This document shows positions 61,401 to 63,405 of a stretch of 64,000 nt of DNA, piece by piece. Within the stretch, counting starts at the first letter, position 1; the number at the start of each line of letters is the position of its first letter. A model generated the notes under the pieces. The model ran no database searches. It saw only the letters and a program-made list of their open reading frames with translations, and was not told the DNA's origin. The DNA is from Lepidonotus clava (lineage: Eukaryota > Annelida > Polychaeta > Phyllodocida > Polynoidae). The position numbers and the translations under genes were made by a program. The stretch lies in assembly GCA_936440205.1 (NCBI GenBank), contig OW387147.1, positions 28,235,629 through 28,299,628 on the forward strand, written 5' to 3'.

Positions 61401-63405
61401 TGAATAAATGCCATGGTTTGTTCCTACGAAATCCCAAATGCCATGGTTTGTTTCTACCAAATGTTTCTACCAAATGACCAAAAGATATGCGTGTCTTAAC
61501 ATTTGTCAGTGACTTACATTACGCCCTCTTCCCCACCAGACAACTGCTCCATGACGAGGACGGGGACTACGACGATGAGAGTGATGGGGGCTCAGGCCAG
61601 GACAACTCCCTCGACGACTACATCTCACGGCTGGAGCACATACAGGCCCGTCTCAGTACAGGTAAACATCGGTTTTAACATTAAACAGGAATCGGTCTAT
61701 GCGACACACATTCAGGCATTTACACACACAAAAAACTCAGTGAAAGGTTTGAAAATCTAGAAACGATTTTGATTTAGATAATATTAATACAGTGTATCAT
61801 TTACAATATAAAATACTTTCATGGCACTACATATAATTCTTCCATCAAGAAGCATTTCTAGCACCACGGTGGATAAAAGGAACTACGTTTTCAGAATTAG
61901 TAGAATCGTAACCTTAACATGTTTAATTTGTAATTAAATCTTTTTTTTATACATCTTTAAAAGTTTGTCCCACTTTATCCACAGTGAACCCAGCGGGAAA
62001 CACGAGCTATTTTGTCAGGTGATGACGTCATTTGTCAAGTGACAAATAGAAGAGCTACCTAGTGCAAAACTCAAAGTGGACCCATCCAGGCAGCGTAACG
62101 TGCTACTCCGTGACGTCAGAAAGAAGTCCAGCGATGTCTTGTTTAAAAAAAATCAACCTCTGTTGGATTCTACGTTCGCAGACAGTGGAACGGGAGCTTA
62201 CCTACTATAGGCACAGTGCTGTGTTGATGGGATAAATATATATCAAGCAGCAGATGCCAAACAGTATTGAGGAGTCCAGTGATTGAGGAACAGACTGAGC
62301 TATCGTTTAGTGACACCGAGCAGGTGTCAAATATTTAATGACACCCAGCAGGAGTCACAAACAGACATTCATAGTCCAGTCTAAGTATTAAGATGCCAAA
62401 CTGACTATTCCAAAGTTTGTAGTTTCCGTCATTTTAATCTATAATGATTTTAGACGTTTTAAGACAATTTTCTTTTTATTCAGTGCTGGTACCGTGGAGG
62501 TCTTATCAGCAGGAGTATTTAAACGTTTTACCCATTCTTTGAATGATGTTAATGGGAGAAACATATTTGAATGTTTTTCTATCCATTCTTGTTGCATGCA
62601 TGAATTGTGCGTGGTTGATTGTTCGGAAAATGAAAGAATAACAATGACGTTAATGCCCTGATCATTCATTATCGAGCGAATATATATTTTCATACCATTG
62701 TTGAATATGAAGTTATTCAATACATAAGATAATAAGAGGGGTTTCAGAGAGACGATGATGTTGACATATCACATGAACTGCTTTTTACTGGGATAATTTC
62801 CCCGATTCTTATCGTATACACAGTAAAACTTTTGTGATGCTTCGTCATACTCATGTACTTTTAGTGTAGTTATTTATAAGTTATCATCTCAACGTTTATG
62901 TGTCATATCGTTACAGTCCAGGCTCACGTACTGCGTGTTATGTGGTCTGGGTTCATTTTAAGTTCGCCATCAGTTTCATAACTGCTTCGCCAGCGTGGCA
63001 AAAATGTTTGTATTTTTATATCATTTTGTTTACATTCCCTCTCATACAGACAGGTGACATTTAACTTAAGAATTGAATATCGAGAGCCATGAGGTGACGC
63101 AAATAATCTCATAGATTTTTTTTAAGCTGTATAGATCTACTGTTAAAGACATGTACAGGTTGGTAGCTTAGTGTAAGTGTATAGCAAATGAAACAACACG
63201 GCGCCCTCTGTGATATTTGCTGGCACCTAATTGGTCTCTAGTCTCGTTTCCATAGTAACGACCAGACTGAGGCTCTCGCCGATATTCAGTCTAGGCTGGT
63301 GAAGAATCACTTGATACATTTGTAAAACACGTGTACAGTCTCATGTTAAAAGGTCTCATTCAACCATAATAAAATGTCAAATAAAAATGTCTTATATTCC
63401 AAGTT
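4269..63405 (+). CDS. AKAP9: AKAP9/pericentrin-family centrosomal scaffold gene, 3' part (51 exons, 5' end outside window)
   Basis: Family role (known): giant coiled-coil scaffolds of centrosome and Golgi that bind gamma-tubulin complexes, calmodulin and PKA and reach the centriole through a C-terminal PACT domain. Seen here: 51 AG/GT-bounded exons join in one frame of 2,529 full codons with all phases matching, ending in TGA at 62020-62022. Most encode heptad coil rich in E, Q, L, K and R. Exons 47-48 carry the PACT core (LYGKYLRAESFRKALVYQKK, then RFRSAVRVVIAVSRMKYLVK). From memory, some residues match human AKAP9 best and others PCNT, so this is probably the single pro-orthologue of both; the symbol is provisional. 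The human proteins are about 3,900 and 3,300 residues, so roughly 800-1,400 N-terminal residues are missing upstream. Coding exons have high GC3 against AT-rich introns. Introns longer than 300 bases that are not listed separately show nothing recognisable. Confidence 0.93.
4799..4935 (+). CDS. AKAP9: AKAP9-like exon 2
   Basis: Phase 1 to 0, 137 nt, donor GTGAGT. An acidic Gly-rich linker (GESDDPGGGDHD) leads into coil (QEHQQKLGLVERFHA). The flexible linker marks a break between two rod segments. Confidence 0.85.
5231..5320 (+). CDS. AKAP9: AKAP9-like exon 3
   Basis: Phase 0 to 0, 90 nt, acceptor TTCTTCAG, donor GTAGGG. Thirty residues of pure heptad coil, EAAEKLKSEAERKLASELEQ onward. Confidence 0.87.
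5321..6942. other. Intron 3, 1.6 kb
   Basis: AT-rich. No phase-compatible exon, repeat or RNA gene was seen. A slightly GC-richer patch near 5860-5950 has no open frame. Confidence 0.6.
6943..7125 (+). CDS. AKAP9: AKAP9-like exon 4
   Basis: Phase 0 to 0, 61 codons. Coil starting EEVKKVCGPLEQQIIELRLH, with a strongly acidic stretch GGEEEELERR in the middle, then SRLSELLADRGEELTK. Very high GC3 compared with the flanks. Confidence 0.88.
7609..7760 (+). CDS. AKAP9: AKAP9-like exon 5
   Basis: Phase 0 to 2, 152 nt, donor GTGAGC. Coil AEEHIADLEKKLADQKEDYD continuing to a basic/acidic segment ending QVDMEQLSQER. The final Arg codon is split across the junction. Confidence 0.87.
8360..8574 (+). CDS. 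AKAP9: AKAP9-like exon 6
   Basis: Phase 2 to 1, 215 nt. A non-repetitive helix ANDRLLQILSDTVKANLVSE is followed by a Ser/Gly-rich disordered stretch (RLSSASGTSHRESGVGSD). The helix resembles family blocks that are conserved outside the generic coil. Confidence 0.86.
9018..9158 (+). CDS. AKAP9: AKAP9-like exon 7, acidic linker
   Basis: Phase 1 to 1, 47 codons. Acidic and not coiled coil: it opens GGHLDDETLETSAASMFSDE and ends DPDGEEVIIG. Acceptor GAACAG, donor GTAAGT. With exons 6 and 8 it forms a flexible interruption of the rod. Confidence 0.85.
9844..9885. repeat. 21-bp tandem duplication
   Basis: TAACCATTTGGTGTTGCCTT plus one base occurs twice head to tail with no mismatch, so the duplication is recent. 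It lies just upstream of microexon 8. Confidence 0.9.
9905..9931 (+). CDS. AKAP9: AKAP9-like microexon 8 (27 nt)
   Basis: Phase 1 to 1, encoding DPEQILNAA. The acceptor follows GTGTTTCAG and the donor is GTATTA. Skipping it keeps the frame between exons 7 and 9, so it may be an alternative cassette. Confidence 0.65.
9932..11475. other. Intron 8, 1.5 kb
   Basis: Strongly AT-rich, with A and T runs at about 10060-10110. No exon or mobile element was recognised. Confidence 0.6.
11476..11706 (+). CDS. AKAP9: AKAP9-like exon 9 with candidate PKA RII-binding helix
   Basis: Phase 1 to 1, 77 codons. The helix NRLQQAVERLLDMIVSSTRQ (bases 11484-11543) has hydrophobics in the L-xx-AV-xx-LL-xx-I pattern known for PKA RII-docking helices, and then becomes ordinary coil to NKAEG. 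RII binding is an inference; heptad coils can match the pattern by chance. Confidence 0.87.
12096..12308 (+). CDS. AKAP9: AKAP9-like exon 10
   Basis: Phase 1 to 1, 71 codons. Opens GLVQGYSDEKRQLEDALSTL and continues as leucine heptads with ENALERQQQSLEQSLNEED. Donor GTAAGG. Confidence 0.88.
12309..14058. other. Intron 10, 1.75 kb
   Basis: AT-rich, with an A12 run at 13926. No phase-compatible exon or recognisable repeat was seen. Confidence 0.55.
14059..14142 (+). CDS. AKAP9: AKAP9-like exon 11, Pro/Val-rich linker
   Basis: Phase 1 to 1, 28 codons: VETVTMATEVVVKDVGLTQS then PPMPQDTEG. The acceptor ACGTGTAG is ordinary and the donor is GTAGGT. It is not coil, and removing it keeps the frame, so it is a likely cassette exon. 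Confidence 0.68.
14143..16038. other. Intron 11, 1.9 kb
   Basis: AT-rich. No further exon or RNA was seen. The last 60 bases carry GAGCTGCTC-type words seen beside several other splice sites in this gene. Confidence 0.55.
16039..16163 (+). CDS. AKAP9: AKAP9-like exon 12
   Basis: Phase 1 to 0, 125 nt. Coil GLLHEVQKLMEEKRDIQRQA and on to MVEEQQ. Strong pyrimidine tract before the acceptor; donor GTACAG. Confidence 0.88.
16542..16649 (+). CDS. AKAP9: AKAP9-like exon 13
   Basis: Phase 0 to 0, 36 codons of coil: ITFEDQLEQKKLELDDMQHK to NNLFLE. Acceptor GTTTCACAG, donor GTAAGG. The next main exon is 3.9 kb away. Confidence 0.88.
16650..18483. other. First part of intron 13
   Basis: Holds a hammerhead-like motif at 17472-17511 and a possible TATA-like box (TTATATAG near 18243) upstream of the large exon at 18484. 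A 21-codon upstream ORF (ATG at about 18367) would lie in its 5' UTR. Nothing else was recognised. Confidence 0.45.
17472..17511 (+). mobile_element. Hammerhead-ribozyme-like motif, probable retroelement remnant
   Basis: The core CTGAAGA (17476-17482) and GAAA (17498-17501) flank a GACT/AGTC stem II. The outer AACC and GGTT arms can form stem I, and GTC at 17505-17507 sits at the expected cleavage point. Stem III would be only the palindrome ACATGT, as in the minimal hammerheads known from Penelope-like retroelements. No coding part of such an element is visible. One unpaired A at the base of stem II is a weakness. Confidence 0.5.
18484..20130 (+). CDS. Large intronic open exon: candidate alternative first exon of 542 codons
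   Basis: One uninterrupted frame of 548 codons inside intron 13, with a good start context (A at -3, G at +4) and a stop upstream at 18472. The first 25 residues are helical (MDIQIQALAWVQEKADFKQR). The rest is acidic, Ser/Asn/Asp-rich and probably disordered, with aromatic patches (DEFYVVILYP, CQWEWYYADS, TYEWISEVPS, DGWFNN). A donor GTGATT at 20110 follows codon 542 in phase 0, which is the phase exon 14 needs, so splicing would fuse it to the rod from EQTLERE onward. Reading through instead gives a free 548-residue protein ending at 20130. Codon use is AT-rich, unlike the neighbouring exons. No family was recognised. It could also be a cassette exon or a nested gene. Confidence 0.72.
   Translation: MDIQIQALAWVQEKADFKQRLLGLQSNAAYASAINQHKKSERTKNGKNKHIAPGLRDGKVSPRIDVDYQFPKRTEICNSKSVQSLAPVDPVLGSCLSDSVVTESQVSGFESQDSSDPCDLNDVTIELWPEFCHRINTCSTREDFTNSRPHSPLYLPTNNKGSTLPKTDVDAPANKKALDSGSHEGDMNENGNQMKFDNTYVVVPNGHLSGTVVNKCMPFANHSKREDNLDNQVSRLGNERKGQIRDEWGQSLETDHSGTSGSSKHSPRHSGDYYDETNEPSDPEDEFYVVILYPNTKAKVSLTTESNKSTNTGSSLLTKSDNSVDNLESDNQSMKSVNFWTLHEGPEPILNTEGGNHYESLKDVIEPSEVESTEVTESEEFAPCQWEWYYADSNPEEKFHGIIKDAREDYHSSRFVHEVWKLCHLDENELESNSDPKSQAGTEFTEKSESSSQGPTYEWISEVPSDLEPLDSDLDIDSSVSLCESLNLSLEDNEDGWFNNMLVDEDDINMIDPKNTDNGITLADCMMQMKWNGYDKQARNLKVICKSP
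20540..20659 (+). CDS. AKAP9: AKAP9-like exon 14
   Basis: Phase 0 to 0, 40 codons: EQTLEREQEREEFQREVTRL and on to HRLHRE. The REEFQ-E--RL block recalls pericentrin/AKAP9 rod sequence. It can accept from exon 13 or from the large alternative exon ending at 20109. Confidence 0.9.
21032..21076 (+). CDS. AKAP9: AKAP9-like microexon 15 (45 nt)
   Basis: Phase 0 to 0, encoding the acidic, aromatic peptide PYDEDEFTYDELRDW. Acceptor TTTCCGACAG, strong donor GTGAGA. It breaks the coil and can be skipped in frame, so alternative use is likely. Confidence 0.72.
21306..21317 (+). CDS. AKAP9: AKAP9-like microexon 16 (12 nt), tentative
   Basis: Phase 0 to 0, encoding NSSK. The acceptor is excellent (TTTTGTTTTCTAAACAG with a CTAAAC branch-like site), but the donor GTTTGC is weak. 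Supported mainly by the run of similar microexons around it. Confidence 0.45.
22343..22363 (+). CDS. AKAP9: AKAP9-like microexon 17 (21 nt)
   Basis: Phase 0 to 0, exactly one heptad: REKMDEE. Acceptor TACTTCCTACAG, donor GTATAA. A seven-residue insert keeps coiled-coil register, which suits a rod. Confidence 0.6.
22531..22716 (+). CDS. AKAP9: AKAP9-like exon 18
   Basis: Phase 0 to 0, 62 codons of strong coil: VAELEDQLAERVNLHNQALI to EERQVRE, including LEEELEAK. High GC3. The opposite strand is open in this stretch only because of the codon bias. Confidence 0.9.
23144..23359 (+). CDS. AKAP9: AKAP9-like exon 19
   Basis: Phase 0 to 0, 72 codons: KMEKLEADLMRQQEAREELT to NMKTMEE. Donor GTGGGT. 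Continuous coil. Confidence 0.9.
23796..23987 (+). CDS. AKAP9: AKAP9-like exon 20
   Basis: Phase 0 to 0, 64 codons: ELQHDKSSLQQQVNSQLTEL to LENKERE. Donor GTGAGA. Coil. Confidence 0.9.
24293..24466 (+). CDS. AKAP9: AKAP9-like exon 21
   Basis: Phase 0 to 0, 58 codons: IHDLESQLDTVRRELLDKTE to LNDENNALQ. Strong acceptor CCTTTCCAG, donor GTGAGG. Confidence 0.9.
24881..24910 (+). CDS. AKAP9: AKAP9-like microexon 22 (30 nt)
   Basis: Phase 0 to 0, encoding QQKEKNEELE, compatible with coil. Acceptor CGTCATTATAG, donor GTTTGT. Has no ATG and is too short for simple ORF calling. Confidence 0.68.
25109..25121. repeat. G13 homopolymer
   Basis: Run of 13 G in an AT-rich intron; a likely length-variable and assembly-sensitive tract. 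Confidence 0.85.
25740..25826 (+). CDS. AKAP9: AKAP9-like exon 23, proline-rich
   Basis: Phase 0 to 0, 29 codons without a Met: RVVVKPPPPSTSVDPVGRPP then GPVGVSVRG. Very good acceptor (CCCGCCCACTCGCAG) and donor (GTGAGT). It inserts a Pro-rich hinge, PPPP plus GRPPGPVG, between two coils and could be an SH3- or WW-type ligand. Skipping keeps the frame. Confidence 0.7.
25827..27399. other. Intron 23, 1.6 kb
   Basis: No exon or repeat of substance. A T-rich run at 27150-27200 is low complexity. Confidence 0.55.
27400..27567 (+). CDS. AKAP9: AKAP9-like exon 24
   Basis: Phase 0 to 0, 56 codons: IEIKSLREKVDSTPMPVFTQ then ALLDEKNEEIDFLNEQLAKL. The EKN-EID-LNEQ block recalls pericentrin/AKAP9 sequence from memory. 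Confidence 0.9.
27976..28143 (+). CDS. AKAP9: AKAP9-like exon 25
   Basis: Phase 0 to 0, 56 codons: TKEVEERTEEVKTQHGKIDK to KLVAKIKEK. Same length as exon 24. Charged coil. Confidence 0.9.
28424..28558 (+). CDS. AKAP9: AKAP9-like exon 26
   Basis: Phase 0 to 0, 45 codons: EERIQELEHLVTEGQEDLNQ to QQKDFDMAK. Donor GTAAGG. Confidence 0.9.
29007..29105 (+). CDS. AKAP9: AKAP9-like exon 27
   Basis: Phase 0 to 0, 33 codons: MQEDYETQREADLHSLQETI to IDDMSTQ. The first codon is ATG, but the exon is internal, with acceptor CCCCAACAG. Confidence 0.89.
29847..30011 (+). CDS. AKAP9: AKAP9-like exon 28
   Basis: Phase 0 to 0, 55 codons: VESLQHEISGLRDFQAKLQE to TDNVSAELK. Donor GTGTGT. Confidence 0.9.
30382..30624. 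mobile_element. MITE copy 1 (Harbinger/Tourist-like), 237 bp
   Basis: Inverted termini beginning GGCC(A/T)A(A/T)G run into an A-rich stretch and then a GTTGTGTTCCG / CGGAACGCAAC pair. TAA lies directly outside both ends (30382-30384 and 30622-30624), as expected for a 3-bp TWA target duplication. Copy 2 at 49.9 kb is 1 bp longer and shares internal words such as AGGGTAG-TAGGTCGG. Non-coding. Its right end lies about 45 bases before the acceptor of exon 29. Confidence 0.75.
30669..30782 (+). CDS. AKAP9: AKAP9-like exon 29
   Basis: Phase 0 to 0, 38 codons: RQHEREVLTLQKEVRTKQAV to DKAQHV. The acceptor tract lies right next to MITE copy 1. Confidence 0.9.
31203..31367 (+). CDS. AKAP9: AKAP9-like exon 30
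   Basis: Phase 0 to 0, 55 codons: ESLTRDVEELREALDIKERL to GRLYQQIQ. Same length as exon 28. Confidence 0.9.
32094..32225 (+). CDS. AKAP9: AKAP9-like exon 31
   Basis: Phase 0 to 0, 44 codons: AQETLIEQLQDELSLSQSNL then LDELERQQAPQPQQ. The Pro/Gln end breaks the coil before a 5.4-kb intron. Confidence 0.9.
32226..36714. other. First part of intron 31
   Basis: Mostly AT-rich. Three GC-richer islands are seen: 33826-34030 (candidate exon NPESPPPSQW, 33926-33998), 35030-35240 and 35930-36270. None gives a confident exon. A TATATAAA box at 36635 belongs to the candidate first exon at 36715. Confidence 0.45.
36635..36642 (+). promoter_or_regulatory. TATA box for candidate first exon at 36715
   Basis: TATATAAA, 80 bases before the ATG. 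A start about 30 bases downstream would leave a 5' UTR of roughly 50 nt. Confidence 0.4.
36715..36771 (+). CDS. AKAP9: Candidate alternative first exon, 19 codons, to exon 32
   Basis: ATG then MEQLDSGYPCSLLSYGCDQ, ending at the strong donor CAG/GTAAAT in phase 0, which matches exon 32 (NLDELRHQ). A TATA box lies upstream. The resulting isoform would have about 950 residues, all from the C-terminal rod and PACT end. Confidence 0.5.
37595..37853 (+). CDS. AKAP9: AKAP9-like exon 32
   Basis: Phase 0 to 1, 259 nt. Long charged coil NLDELRHQLREQLRQEYEQR to RLRNAMDL. The donor is GTGAGT after GACCTGA; the apparent TAG at 37859 lies in the intron. High GC3. Confidence 0.9.
38497..38670 (+). promoter_or_regulatory. 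Internal promoter: three tandem CCAAT + CACGTG modules
   Basis: GTCGACCAATCAG recurs at about 38498, 38568 and 38632. Each copy is followed by an E-box CACGTGAC (38526, 38596, 38661) at nearly constant spacing (23, 23, 24 bases from CCAAT to CACGTG). An octamer ATTTGCAT lies at 38609. CpG-rich and TATA-less. Known: CCAAT binds NF-Y, CACGTG binds bHLH-ZIP factors such as USF, and ATTTGCAT binds POU factors. It probably drives a transcript through the exon ending at 39111. Confidence 0.7.
38675..39111 (+). other. AKAP9: Candidate noncoding alternative first exon to exon 33
   Basis: A GC-rich leader directly after the triple promoter, ending at the good donor GTAAGC (39112). The start is approximate. 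No ATG in it is open into the phase of exon 33, so translation would begin at a Met within exon 33 (39751) or later. It contains a small upstream ORF (38690-38896) with a near-ideal inner start, GCCGCCATG at 38705. Confidence 0.55.
39112..39672. other. Intron before exon 33
   Basis: AT-rich, with repeated TAGGCCTA-type words. No exon was seen. Confidence 0.55.
39673..39830 (+). CDS. AKAP9: AKAP9-like exon 33
   Basis: Phase 1 to 0, 158 nt: DDDSVLEAGRRLHAEIDRAE, then MYNQLTMRPSGVGRAASPAD. Acidic start, then helix, then Pro/Ala linker. It may also be the first coding exon of the transcript from the 38.5-kb promoter. Confidence 0.88.
40107..40340 (+). CDS. AKAP9: AKAP9-like exon 34
   Basis: Phase 0 to 0, 78 codons: HILNKIEAQGIRLLSLSEME, a short internal repeat ASPTRASPT, then AWDAEKHALLSAVQSLKDLL. 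The last block resembles the conserved LLSAVQ-LK segment of pericentrin/AKAP9 proteins. Confidence 0.9.
40802..40867 (+). CDS. Possible cassette exon (66 nt), tentative
   Basis: Phase 0 to 0 between exons 34 and 35: QADFLVDFMTNPDIWVLSGI then RT. Good acceptor (CCCCCTCGCAG), fair donor GTTAGT. Not coil and unrecognised; neutral codon use gives little support. Confidence 0.3.
41692..41859 (+). CDS. AKAP9: AKAP9-like exon 35
   Basis: Phase 0 to 0, 56 codons: DDDDGADWRADLLRAICYVF, then AKERDGLLAELRTHV. The DWR-LLRA---VF-KER--LLAELR block matches a conserved C-terminal pericentrin/AKAP9 segment as I remember it. Confidence 0.9.
42372..42567 (+). CDS. AKAP9: AKAP9-like exon 36
   Basis: Phase 0 to 1, 196 nt: DIQHASAMKQIFSADRQSML, then basic/acidic coil to RERHLKRQ. 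Donor GTGAGT. Confidence 0.9.
42568..43688. other. First part of intron 36
   Basis: AT-rich, with T and A runs near 42830-42890. Nothing recognised. Confidence 0.55.
43689..43695 (+). promoter_or_regulatory. TATA-like box for candidate first exon at 43823
   Basis: TATAAGA followed by GC-richer sequence. A start near 43720 would leave about 100 nt of 5' UTR. Confidence 0.35.
43823..43892 (+). CDS. AKAP9: Candidate alternative first exon, basic 23-residue N-terminus, to exon 37
   Basis: ATG then MRTKIPKSFREGSRQASKAP (and KTP), open to the donor CCAG/GTCAGT and leaving in phase 1, the phase exon 37 needs (VELMEYK). An acceptor-like TTTACAG at 43805 would instead make it an 87-nt cassette between exons 36 and 37, also in frame (phase 1 to 1). 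Either way the coding assignment holds. Confidence 0.5.
44360..44582 (+). CDS. AKAP9: AKAP9-like exon 37
   Basis: Phase 1 to 2, 223 nt: LELMEYKIQQEKVMADDLRS to EREQARLVSA. Strong donor GTAAGT. Coil. Confidence 0.9.
44583..45390. other. First part of intron 37
   Basis: AT-rich. No exon, RNA or repeat recognised. Confidence 0.55.
45391..45398 (+). promoter_or_regulatory. TATA-like box for candidate first exon at 45546
   Basis: TATATAAA, 155 bases before the candidate ATG. Confidence 0.35.
45546..45565 (+). CDS. AKAP9: Candidate alternative first coding exon (MILQDL) to exon 38
   Basis: ATG ATT CTC CAG GAC CTG CT, then donor GTAAGT (6 of 6 consensus). Phase 2 is exactly what exon 38 needs, giving MILQDL joined to L-S-ALEEERQK as a smooth coil. 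A 19-codon upstream ORF (MANDDDNSFRYVL...) overlaps the start in another frame and could limit translation. The short coding part makes chance harder to exclude. Confidence 0.45.
45566..47696. other. Rest of intron 37
   Basis: 2.1 kb, AT-rich. No exon or element recognised. Confidence 0.55.
47697..47847 (+). CDS. AKAP9: AKAP9-like exon 38
   Basis: Phase 2 to 0, 151 nt: SALEEERQKTASLTEALTVE to SKQLNE. The SALE-E---T-SLTEAL block closely resembles human AKAP9 from memory. Confidence 0.9.
49937..50180. mobile_element. MITE copy 2 (Harbinger/Tourist-like), 238 bp
   Basis: Termini GGCCTAGGCAAAAAAATAAG and the reverse complement of CTATTTTTTTTTTCCTTGGC, followed inward by GTTGCGTTCTGGTAAC / GTTACCGGAACGCAAC. 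TAA flanks both ends (49937-49939 and 50178-50180). Same structure and nearly the same length as the copy at 30.4 kb. Confidence 0.78.
50841..51001. repeat. Diverged 98-bp direct repeat
   Basis: CTGGTAGTGATTACTTA followed by ACACATGTTTTAGGTTAT occurs at 50852 and again at 50951. The intervening sequence differs. Confidence 0.75.
51739..51933 (+). other. Possible leader exon or ORF, 64 codons
   Basis: Starts ACGACATGGCG with an excellent start context and reads MAFNHGLRISSMVHQGNYQR. A weak donor GTTGAT after the codon for His 38 would leave in phase 2, matching an acceptor at 52010. Codon use is neutral, so it may be noncoding. Confidence 0.25.
52010..52160 (+). CDS. AKAP9: Candidate alternative exon to exon 39, hydrophobic N-terminus
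   Basis: GC-rich coding-like island with the same high GC3 as the main exons. The frame reads AVTLEDLLRPGGVAMGGMTE then SLEAYWLAAPVVFWAELKRF. It ends at GAG/GTGAAC in phase 0, matching exon 39 (KLRREME). The ATG at 52056 (GGCCATGGG) would make it a first exon of 35 codons. Alternatively, an acceptor at 52009 makes a 151-nt, phase 2 to 0 exon, the same length and phases as exon 38, which it could replace. Not coil; amphipathic or membrane-seeking. Confidence 0.5.
52161..53017. other. Last part of intron 38
   Basis: AT-rich. Nothing recognised. Confidence 0.55.
53018..53229 (+). CDS. AKAP9: AKAP9-like exon 39
   Basis: Phase 0 to 2, 212 nt: KLRREMETEKERYAEMNTSL to KARNDELN. Donor GTAAGA. Highly charged coil. 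Confidence 0.9.
53230..54247. other. Intron 39, 1.0 kb
   Basis: AT-rich. No exon or repeat recognised. Confidence 0.6.
54248..54404 (+). CDS. AKAP9: AKAP9-like exon 40
   Basis: Phase 2 to 0, 157 nt: TALQRERQLNAQLRESLDEE to LERSKLLDLQ. Acceptor CCCGTAG, donor GTGAGT. Confidence 0.9.
54781..54918 (+). CDS. AKAP9: AKAP9-like exon 41
   Basis: Phase 0 to 0, 46 codons: RAMEKERRKVSSLNAQLDHE to LKLSIESLQ. Coil. Confidence 0.9.
55572..55781 (+). CDS. AKAP9: AKAP9-like exon 42
   Basis: Phase 0 to 0, 70 codons: AQKSEVVSQLSFSQEKVLTL to EFDQDRQKQ. Strong acceptor (TGCCCCCACAG). High GC3. Confidence 0.9.
56210..56493 (+). CDS. AKAP9: AKAP9-like exon 43
   Basis: Phase 0 to 2, 284 nt: YDAELEINRLRQKATELELQ, a Pro-containing linker (LAPPQPEQFASRLSPDVSG), then EFYKHQLETLRQRLHVIVNR. 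The last helix is less repetitive than the rod. Confidence 0.9.
56856..57024 (+). CDS. AKAP9: AKAP9-like exon 44
   Basis: Phase 2 to 0, 169 nt: NQFGPAVPSSTESLDTASKP, then LDSISRILREILSELQQVHG. Disordered start, then a leucine-rich amphipathic helix. Confidence 0.88.
57383..57421 (+). CDS. AKAP9: AKAP9-like microexon 45 (39 nt)
   Basis: Phase 0 to 0, encoding TEEFFSASYYRME. Acceptor ATGTATCTTTTAG, strong donor GTACGT. Aromatic and not coil; it sits between exons 44 and 46 and is skippable in frame. Confidence 0.72.
57422..58346. other. Intron 45
   Basis: AT-rich. Nothing recognised. Confidence 0.6.
58347..58550 (+). CDS. AKAP9: AKAP9-like exon 46, last coil before PACT
   Basis: Phase 0 to 0, 68 codons: AEAAEDRLSTERSAWSQERG to TAGSVDKEK. 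Coil with a short flexible end leading into the PACT domain. Confidence 0.92.
58886..59124 (+). CDS. AKAP9: AKAP9-like exon 47, PACT domain core
   Basis: Phase 0 to 2, 239 nt. Encodes LYGKYLRAESFRKALVYQKK, then YLLLLLGGFQDCEEQTLSEI and RFRSAVRVVIAVSR. This is the diagnostic PACT sequence, which in the family binds the centriole wall and calmodulin. By memory, LLLLLGGFQ-CE matches PCNT while DC-EQ-TLS and MGVYP match AKAP9. This is the strongest identification in the window. Confidence 0.97.
59457..59539 (+). CDS. AKAP9: AKAP9-like exon 48, end of PACT
   Basis: Phase 2 to 1, 83 nt: MKYLVKKWQRATRVGSSAVT then GSSTTQN. The basic amphipathic helix R-F-R-S-A to W-Q-R, split across exons 47 and 48, fits the known calmodulin-binding part of PACT. 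Confidence 0.95.
59888..60128 (+). CDS. AKAP9: AKAP9-like exon 49, Pro/Ser/Arg linker
   Basis: Phase 1 to 2, 241 nt: GTSSYVPTSSGFAQPRRHYP then a disordered basic stretch with TTPPTRDLSAEISAARHANR. From memory, human AKAP9 has a similar PPTRD-containing tail. Likely a phosphorylated, flexible segment. Confidence 0.92.
60792..60995. repeat. 82-bp tandem repeat, two copies plus a partial third
   Basis: Units begin ATTCACTAGGGT at 60792 and 60874 and contain TTGTATAAGATAAACAGTGT. A shorter third copy of the end (GGGCATCATGTGCTAGATCA) follows. Few mismatches. Confidence 0.88.
61406..61465. repeat. 30-bp tandem duplication
   Basis: AAATGCCATGGTTTGTT occurs at 61406 and 61436, followed by a shorter TTTCTACCAAATG doublet. 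Confidence 0.75.
61540..61661 (+). CDS. AKAP9: AKAP9-like exon 50, acidic patch and terminal helix
   Basis: Phase 2 to 1, 122 nt: QLLHDEDGDYDDESDGGSGQ, then NSLDDYISRLEHIQARLSTG. The second part aligns by eye with the last helix of human PCNT (DYITRLEALQRRL) and AKAP9 (EYIHHLEVIQQRL), a conserved C-terminal signature. Confidence 0.94.
61985..63405 (+). CDS. AKAP9: AKAP9-like exon 51: stop codon and 3' UTR
   Basis: Enters in phase 1 and encodes VNPAGNTSYFVR then TGA at 62020-62022. The short tail with -FVR at the end recalls PCNT, which ends in GMRR. The 3' UTR is about 1.38 kb. The exon end is estimated from the poly(A) signals. Confidence 0.88.
62029..62046 (+). other. 3' UTR hairpin 1
   Basis: ATTTGTCA AG TGACAAAT, a perfect 8-bp stem seven bases after the stop codon. 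Confidence 0.6.
62311..62357 (+). other. 3' UTR tandem hairpins
   Basis: TGACACC-GAGCA-GGTGTCA (62311-62329) is a perfect 7-bp stem. TGACACC-CAGCA-GGAGTCA (62339-62357) is the same stem with one mismatch. The loops share the sequence AGCA. Confidence 0.6.
63368..63385 (+). terminator. Two poly(A) signals
   Basis: AATAAA at 63368-63373 and again at 63380-63385, followed by a GT/T-rich stretch (GTTTTGTGTCATATTC). Cleavage is expected near 63395-63410. Confidence 0.8.

Larger units (their letters stand above)
60129..61539. other. Intron 49, 1.4 kb, with small tandem repeats
   Basis: No exon. Holds an 82-bp tandem repeat (60792-60995) and a 30-bp repeat (61406-61465), listed separately. Confidence 0.6.

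Noticed and set aside
62439-63112. Minus-strand ORFs in and after the 3' UTR
   Set aside because: They lie within the 3' UTR of the main gene and show no codon bias or family match.
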